DNA from: a bacterium
GTDB lineage: Bacteria > UBP18 > UBA7526
Assembly: GCA_030619985.1 (NCBI GenBank)
Contig: JAUXAI010000001.1
Coordinates: 9,272 to 73,271, forward strand
Reading direction: 5' to 3'
Length of the DNA stretch: 64,000 bases
Within the stretch, counting starts at the first letter, position 1; the number at the start of each line of letters is the position of its first letter. The notes below the pieces were generated by a model, which saw only the letters and a program-made list of their open reading frames with translations, was not told the origin of the DNA and searched no databases. This document shows, piece by piece, positions 59,547-64,000 of this stretch. The position numbers and the translations under genes were made by a program.

Positions 59547-60767
59547 ATGTCTAAACCAAGAATTGCTATCGTTCATTATTCCTCTCCTCCAGTAATCGGA
59601 GGGGTGGAGTTCATCTTGGAGGCTCATGCCAGAGAGATGCTCAAGCATGGCTATAAGGTGAAGGTTGTTGCAGGGAGAGGGGAGAAATTTCATAAGAAGA
59701 TCCCGATTGTTATTATTCCCGAGGCGGATTCTCTCTCAAAGACGAATAAGAGAATAGATGCGGAACTTGAGAAGAATCTTGTGAGTGCTAAATTTCATCA
59801 ATTAACAGATAGAATCTACGGGAAACTAACTCGAGAGTTTAAAAATGTCGATCTTGTCATCATCCATAATGTCCTGACCATGCACTTCAACCTCCCCCTT
59901 ACTGCTGCTTTAGAGAGATATATTAGAGAACATAAGAAGAAAAAGTACATCGCCTGGTGCCACGATGCCACCTTCAAGGACCCGGTCTATAAGAAGAAGG
60001 CCAAGAATAAATACCCCTGGAATGTGATCTCCAAGCCCATTCCAAAAGTAAGGTATGTTGCCATCTCTTGTGAGCGCCAGAAGCAGCTCTCTCACCTCTT
60101 CCGAGTCAATCCCAAGAAGATAACCGTGGTTCCTGACGGAATCGATCATAAAAGCTTCTTAGATTTAAATGGGGATGCCCTGGAAGTCTTCAAGAGGTTT
60201 AATCTCTTTAATCAGGATCTGGTTATGCTTCTGCCCACCAGGATTGTGAAAAGAAAAAATCTGGAACTGGCAATAAAGATCACTAAGGAATTGAATAAGA
60301 TACTCAAGGCTGTTTTAATTATTACTGGGCCTCCTGATCCCCATAATATCGACTCTATGAGGTATTATCGCTCTCTGAAAGACTTAAGGAATAAATCCCG
60401 GATGAAGAGGAAGGTCATCTTTCTCTATGAGGAGGGAATAAAGGTAGGATATTCTATGCTGAGGAGCCTCTATCTATTATGTGATATGCTCCTATTTCCC
60501 AGTGCCCAGGAAGGCTTCGGCATCCCCCTATTGGAATCTGGATTGGTTAACCTTCCCATCGCTTGTGCCAACATCCCTCCCTTGAAGGAAGTGGGAGAGA
60601 AAGACGTTCACTATCTTGACTTAAAGAAGAACCCCAGAGAACTTGCCTCAGGGATAATTAAGTATTACCAAAGACAGCCCACTATCCCTATGTTCAAGAA
60701 GGTATTGAGGAACTATACCTGGGAATCCATCTTCACGCAAAAGATAGAACCATTGTTAAAGGGGTGA
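59547..60767 (+). CDS. GT-B glycosyltransferase, family 4
   Basis: 406 residues. RIAIVHYSSPPVIGGVEFILEAHAREM at the acceptor side (GGVE turn), VPDGIDHKSFLDL, LLPTRIVKRKNLELAIKI, and FPSAQEGFGIPLLESGLVNLPIA for the donor-binding Glu-x7-Glu (Glu-Gly-Phe-Gly...Glu-Ser). GAAAGGAG upstream. It may extend the glucosylglycerate product (for example with mannose from GDP-mannose) or act on a polysaccharide; context allows both. Its stop lies in the next repeat arm. Confidence 0.85.
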   Translation: MSKPRIAIVHYSSPPVIGGVEFILEAHAREMLKHGYKVKVVAGRGEKFHKKIPIVIIPEADSLSKTNKRIDAELEKNLVSAKFHQLTDRIYGKLTREFKNVDLVIIHNVLTMHFNLPLTAALERYIREHKKKKYIAWCHDATFKDPVYKKKAKNKYPWNVISKPIPKVRYVAISCERQKQLSHLFRVNPKKITVVPDGIDHKSFLDLNGDALEVFKRFNLFNQDLVMLLPTRIVKRKNLELAIKITKELNKILKAVLIITGPPDPHNIDSMRYYRSLKDLRNKSRMKRKVIFLYEEGIKVGYSMLRSLYLLCDMLLFPSAQEGFGIPLLESGLVNLPIACANIPPLKEVGEKDVHYLDLKKNPRELASGIIKYYQRQPTIPMFKKVLRNYTWESIFTQKIEPLLKG

Positions 60768-60799
60768 CAGGGGTGGCAAGGGTGACAGGGGTAACAGGG
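60764..60799. repeat. Left repeat arm (GGGGTGACAGG) before a second four-helix-bundle gene
   Basis: GGGGTGACA, GGGGTGGCAA, GGGTGACA, GGGGTAACA units, overlapping the stop of the glycosyltransferase. Inverted partner at 61169-61212. Confidence 0.8.
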
Positions 60800-61168
60800 A
60801 TGAAAAGTAAAAGAGAGCCCGGCTATAAGAGATTAATTGTCTGGCAGAATACCTATAAACTGCGCAAATTAATCTATAAGATAACCGCTCACTTCCCAAG
60901 AAGTGAAATGCGACGGGTCAGTCATATGAGAGATAGTGCCCGCTCAGCAAAGCAGAATATCCAAGAGGGTTATAAGCGTGCCTCTCGTGGAATATATATT
61001 CACTTTTTAACCATTTCTCAGGGCTCTTTAGGAGAATTGAAGGGCGATGTAGAAGATTCTTTTGAAGATGGATTGATGAGTAAGGAAGAATATGAAGAAG
61101 TAGATGCTTTAATCTGCAAAACCGATTATTTATTTACTCGCCTGATCAATTCATTAAGGAAGAAATAA
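60800..61168 (+). CDS. Four-helix-bundle protein, second copy
   Basis: 122 residues from ATG 60800, just past the repeat; a GTG at 60764 would translate the array and is less likely. YKRLIVWQNTYKLRKLIYKITAHFP, MRDSARSAKQNIQEGYKR, and helix 4 DALICKTDYLFTRLINSLRKK follow the same plan as the gene at 59119 but with low sequence similarity, so they are old paralogues. It is also enclosed by inverted arms, of different sequence. Function unknown; RNA binding is the family expectation. Confidence 0.82.
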   Translation: MKSKREPGYKRLIVWQNTYKLRKLIYKITAHFPRSEMRRVSHMRDSARSAKQNIQEGYKRASRGIYIHFLTISQGSLGELKGDVEDSFEDGLMSKEEYEEVDALICKTDYLFTRLINSLRKK

Positions 61169-61212
61169 ACCCTTGTACCCCTTATATCCCTTGTTCCCCC
61201 CGTAACCCCTGT
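61169..61212. repeat. Right repeat arm (CCCTTGTTCCCC / GTAACCCCTG)
   Basis: Begins just after the stop codon of the gene: ACCCTTGTACCCC, TTATATCCCTTGTTCCCC, GTAACCCCTG. Inverted relative to 60764-60799. The lepA start follows 12 bp later. Confidence 0.8.
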
Positions 61213-61223
61213 GGAGTACTAGA

Positions 61224-62999
61224 ATGACTACCGAGAGGATTAGAAATTTCTCTATTATTGCCCATATCGACCATGGAAAGAGCACCTTGGCAGATAGACT
61301 ATTGGAGTATACCAAGACCCTTCCTTCCCGAAAGATGAGGGAGCAGGTATTGGATGAGATGGAACTTGAGAGGGAGAGGGGGATTACCATAAAGGCCAAA
61401 GCGGTGAGACTGAGGTACAAAGATTATATATTAAATCTCATAGATACTCCGGGCCATGTGGACTTCTCCTATGAGGTCTCCAGGTCTCTTGCTGCCTGTG
61501 AGGGAGTCTTATTGATCATCGATGCCAGCCAGGGGGTTCAGGCCCAGACCTTAGCCAATGCCTACTTAGCAAGGGAAGCCAACCTCGCCATCATCCCCAT
61601 TATAAATAAGATAGACCTTCCCAATGCCCGGCCAGAAGAGACAGAGAAACAGATAAAAGATGTCCTGGGATTAGAGGACCCCATCTTTACCAGTGCCAAG
61701 AAGGGAATGGGAACAGAGGATGTCCTGGAAGCAATAGTTGAGAGGATCCCCCCACCAAAAGGGGAGATCAATAAGCCCCTTCAGGCCTTGATCTTCGACT
61801 CTATCTATAATCCCTATCAGGGGGTAGTGGTCTATATCCGGGTTGTTCAGGGTTCCATTAAACCAAGAGATAGGATTAGGCTTATGGGAAGGGGCAGGGA
61901 TTTTGAAGTGAATGAAGTGGGGATCTTCTCTCCAGAGATGAGAAAGGTGGAGGGGCTCTCTCCAGGTGAGGTGGGCTACCTAATGGCGAATATAAAGAAC
62001 CTTCAAGATGCCAAGGTGGGGGATACTATTACTGGTGCCCAAAATCCGGCCCAGAAGTCTCTTCCCGGATATAAGGAGGTGAAGCCCTTTGTCTTCGCCA
62101 GCCTCTATCCTGTAAGAAGCGAGGATTTTGGATCACTGAAGGAGGCTTTGGAGAAGCTGAAACTGAATGACGCTTCCTTTAGTTATATAGAGGAAAGCTC
62201 CCCAGCCTTGGGCCCTGGTTTCAGATGCGGATTCTTAGGCCTCTTACATATGGAGATCGTCCAAGAGAGATTGGAGAGGGAGTATGACCTGGATCTGATA
62301 ACTACGGCACCCAGCGTGGTCTACAGAGTAATCACCAAAGAGGGTGAAATTAAAAGGGTAGAGAACCCTTCTAGACTCCCTTCTCCCGCTGAGATTAAAG
62401 AGATTCAGGAGCCCTATATTAAGGCGATCATCATTACTCCCGCCGAATACTTAGGACCCATTATGCAGTTAGTTCAGGGAAGAAGGGGAGTATATAGAGA
62501 TACCAGGTATCTGGCCCCCAATACCGCCTCTTTGACCTATGAATTCCCCCTATCTGAGGTGATCCTCGACTTCTATGATAGGCTGAAGTCTGTCTCCCGA
62601 GGTTATGCCTCCTTTGACTATGAGCATATCGGTTATCGAAAGACGGATTCGGTAAAGGTCGATGTCCTCTTAAATAATGAGAAGGTGGAAGGATTATCCT
62701 TCATTACCCATAAGGAAAAGGCCTATCATAGGGCAAGCGAGTTGGTAGCAAGATTAAAGGAGGTCATTCCTCAGCACCTCTTTCCTGTTGCCATACAGGG
62801 GGCGATAGGGAAGAAAATCATCGCCCGGGAGACAGTAAAAGCTTTGAGAAAGGATGTCACCGCTCCCTTATACGGAGGGGATGTCACCCGGAAGAGGAAG
62901 CTTTTGGAGAAGCAGAAGAGGGGTAAGAAGAGAATGAAGAGAATTGGAAAAGTCTCTCTTCCCCAAGAAGCTTTCTTAAGCATTCTGAAGGTGGATTAG
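61224..62999 (+). CDS. lepA: Elongation factor 4 (translational GTPase LepA)
   Basis: 591 residues, the normal LepA length. G1 [28 protein letters not shown]3 [21 protein letters not shown] split as DTPGHVDF, G4 NKIDLP, and the LepA-specific C-terminal region [16 protein letters not shown]...[32 protein letters not shown]. It back-translocates stalled ribosomes. GGAG lies before ATG 61224. The stop codon is part of a GGATTAG repeat unit. Together with hrcA it marks a conserved chromosomal segment. Confidence 0.96.
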   Translation: MTTERIRNFSIIAHIDHGKSTLADRLLEYTKTLPSRKMREQVLDEMELERERGITIKAKAVRLRYKDYILNLIDTPGHVDFSYEVSRSLAACEGVLLIIDASQGVQAQTLANAYLAREANLAIIPIINKIDLPNARPEETEKQIKDVLGLEDPIFTSAKKGMGTEDVLEAIVERIPPPKGEINKPLQALIFDSIYNPYQGVVVYIRVVQGSIKPRDRIRLMGRGRDFEVNEVGIFSPEMRKVEGLSPGEVGYLMANIKNLQDAKVGDTITGAQNPAQKSLPGYKEVKPFVFASLYPVRSEDFGSLKEALEKLKLNDASFSYIEESSPALGPGFRCGFLGLLHMEIVQERLEREYDLDLITTAPSVVYRVITKEGEIKRVENPSRLPSPAEIKEIQEPYIKAIIITPAEYLGPIMQLVQGRRGVYRDTRYLAPNTASLTYEFPLSEVILDFYDRLKSVSRGYASFDYEHIGYRKTDSVKVDVLLNNEKVEGLSFITHKEKAYHRASELVARLKEVIPQHLFPVAIQGAIGKKIIARETVKALRKDVTAPLYGGDVTRKRKLLEKQKRGKKRMKRIGKVSLPQEAFLSILKVD

Positions 63000-63000
63000 G

Positions 63001-63150
63001 AAATTAGGTGGACTAGGATATTAGGTGGATTAGATTTAGTATACTGGTTAAATTAGGATACTAGTTGGATTACACCCCTATTCCAACTAATTCACCAATT
63101 TCCTAATATACTAAACCAATCCAACTATTCCACCAAATCCAACTATTTCA
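63001..63150. repeat. Long imperfect palindrome (TTAGGTGGATTAG arms) between lepA and hrcA
   Basis: Left arm 63027-63068 and right arm 63083-63122 pair over about 40 bp with a 14-nt loop; outer units (63001-63026 and 63123-63150) extend the complementarity less exactly. It starts on the lepA stop codon and ends about 9 bp before the hrcA -35 box, so it could end lepA transcription. Confidence 0.8.
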
Positions 63151-63158
63151 CTAAAAAC

Positions 63159-63187
63159 TTGACAGGTGATTTTTTTTGTGCTAAATT
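63159..63187 (+). promoter_or_regulatory. Promoter of hrcA
   Basis: TTGACA (63159-63164), 17-bp spacer with a T run, TAAATT (63182-63187). The CIRCE operator lies 5 bp downstream, over the expected transcription start. Confidence 0.8.
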
Positions 63188-63191
63188 ATTG

Positions 63192-63218
63192 TTAGCACTC
63201 TTATTTAATGAGTGCTAA
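63192..63218. promoter_or_regulatory. CIRCE operator (HrcA binding site)
   Basis: Perfect match to the consensus: TTAGCACTC (63192-63200), 9-bp spacer, GAGTGCTAA (63210-63218). HrcA bound here represses its own operon under non-stress conditions. Confidence 0.97.
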
Positions 63219-63229
63219 GGGAGCTAGGA

Positions 63230-64000
63230 ATGCTTAACGAGAGGAAAAAGAAGATATTAAAGGCCGTAGTTTATAACTACATTACTACTGCTATACCTGT
63301 GGGCTCGAGAACCGTTGCCAAGAAATACAGATTCGACCTCTCTCCAGCTACCATAAGGAATTGTATGGCGGATTTGGAAGAGTCGGGCTATCTTACTCAC
63401 CCCCATACCTCGGCAGGAAGGATCCCTACAGATAAGGGATACCGCTTCTATGTGAATAGTTTAATGGAGCGAGTGGACCTCTCCTTAAAAGAGAAGACAA
63501 GGATTGAGAGAGAATACTCCCACAGGATGAATAGGATCGACCAGATAATGGAAGAAACCTCCCAGGCCCTCTCCCTTTTTTCCCGTTATACTGGCCTCGT
63601 CCTGGCCCCCAACTTAGAGAAGTCTATCTTCCATCACCTAGAACTCGTCTCCCTGGAAAATGGAAGAATCTTGAGTATCCTGATCACTGGCTCGGGATTG
63701 GTAAAAAATAAGATAATAGAAACAGAAGAAATTCTTCCCAAGGAAAGACTGGGAGAGATTCTGAATCTCATTAATGATCGACTCTCTAACCTGCCTTTAA
63801 AAAGAATTAAAGAATTCATCTCTGACCAATTAGAGATCGAGGCCTCAAGCGTCAAAATTTGGGAATTGATGAATCAGATCTTCACCTGGGATGGGGTAGA
63901 GGAACTCTATCTTGGGGGAAGGATTAATATCCTTGAGCATCCGGAGTTTAAAGACTTAGCCAGGTCAAAGTCCATTTTCCAGGCCTTAGAGGAGAAGAGA
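63230..64000 (+). CDS. hrcA: Heat-inducible transcription repressor HrcA (3' end outside window)
   Basis: First 257 residues visible. N-terminal winged helix MLNERKKKILKAVVYNYI, PVGSRTVAKKY, LSPATIRNCMADLEESGYLTHPHTSAGRIPTDKGYRFYV (recognised by its parts SPATIRN, GYLTHPHTSAGR and TDKGYR), then the GAF-like dimerisation region (LVSLENGRILSILITGSG). It represses the hrcA-grpE-dnaK type operon through the CIRCE site just upstream. AAGGGAG precedes ATG 63230. grpE, dnaK and dnaJ are expected beyond the window by analogy. Confidence 0.95.
   Translation, partial: MLNERKKKILKAVVYNYITTAIPVGSRTVAKKYRFDLSPATIRNCMADLEESGYLTHPHTSAGRIPTDKGYRFYVNSLMERVDLSLKEKTRIEREYSHRMNRIDQIMEETSQALSLFSRYTGLVLAPNLEKSIFHHLELVSLENGRILSILITGSGLVKNKIIETEEILPKERLGEILNLINDRLSNLPLKRIKEFISDQLEIEASSVKIWELMNQIFTWDGVEELYLGGRINILEHPEFKDLARSKSIFQALEEKR

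Noticed and set aside
59119-61168. rRNA intervening sequence or diversity-generating retroelement (Avd)
   Set aside because: The proteins fit the fold, but there is no rRNA, reverse transcriptase or template/variable repeat pair in the window.
1-64000. tRNA, rRNA, transposase, integrase or prophage genes
   Set aside because: I looked for cloverleaf-like segments and DDE/tyrosine recombinase motifs and saw none; a covariance-model search would be needed to be sure for RNAs.

Overview
The window reads as one continuous stretch of a bacterial chromosome from an uncultivated Gram-negative lineage. Signs are Shine-Dalgarno (SD) motifs, sigma70-type promoters, a CIRCE/HrcA heat-shock operator, a lipoprotein with a lipobox, and genes for O-antigen-type sugars (dTDP-rhamnose, UDP-xylose, CDP-dideoxyhexose, GDP-mannose). 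The very large number of cobalamin-binding radical SAM genes and the low-to-moderate GC would fit a candidate phylum such as Omnitrophota or a relative, but nothing here fixes the taxonomy. Every large gene is on the + strand; the only gene called on the - strand is a 36-residue Lys/Arg-rich protein at 58263-58373.

Region 1 (1-10000): end of rmlD, an MNT/HEPN pair whose HEPN half is broken by a 71-bp insertion, UDP-glucuronate decarboxylase, a Trm112-like zinc ribbon, a flippase, family 2 glycosyltransferases (GT2), a B12 radical SAM enzyme and a Schlafen-type ATPase that sits beside a glycosyltransferase fragment. Region 2 (10000-20400): a CDP-dideoxyhexose set (cytidylyltransferase, epimerase, RfbH with His in place of the PLP lysine, CDP-glucose dehydratase) followed by AT-rich glycosyltransferases, methyltransferases and a B12 radical SAM gene. 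Region 3 (20400-29940): GT2, asparagine-synthase-like amidotransferase, SPASM radical SAM, GT2, B12 radical SAM, a large membrane glycosyltransferase. Region 4 (29940-51100): nucleotidyltransferase, epimerase, several very large GT-C/YfhO-type membrane proteins, a radical SAM-methyltransferase fusion, a paralogous pair of secreted unknowns, and several dead gene fragments. Region 5 (51100-64000): DUF3108 lipoprotein, manC, phosphomannomutase, a probable glucosylglycerate pathway (GpgS plus histidine phosphatase plus glycosyltransferases), lepA and hrcA. Regions 1-4 look like one surface-glycan biosynthesis and export locus; region 5 supplies GDP-mannose and a compatible solute and ends in housekeeping genes.

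The most unusual aspect is a set of short degenerate tandem arrays (unit about 7-9 bp, a different sequence at each locus) that mostly form inverted arms. Many begin at or within a few bases of a stop codon. Some enclose small orphan genes (two four-helix-bundle proteins; a GxxExxY protein lies between related arrays), and some lie inside coding sequences, where a one-unit change would shift the frame (rmlD, manC, a YfhO-like gene that is already split). Three loci share the same arms but hold different contents (nothing, a small palindrome, a gene). The small palindrome also occurs inside the insertion that breaks the HEPN gene. This points to a family of small non-autonomous elements; no transposase, integrase or reverse transcriptase is visible in the window.
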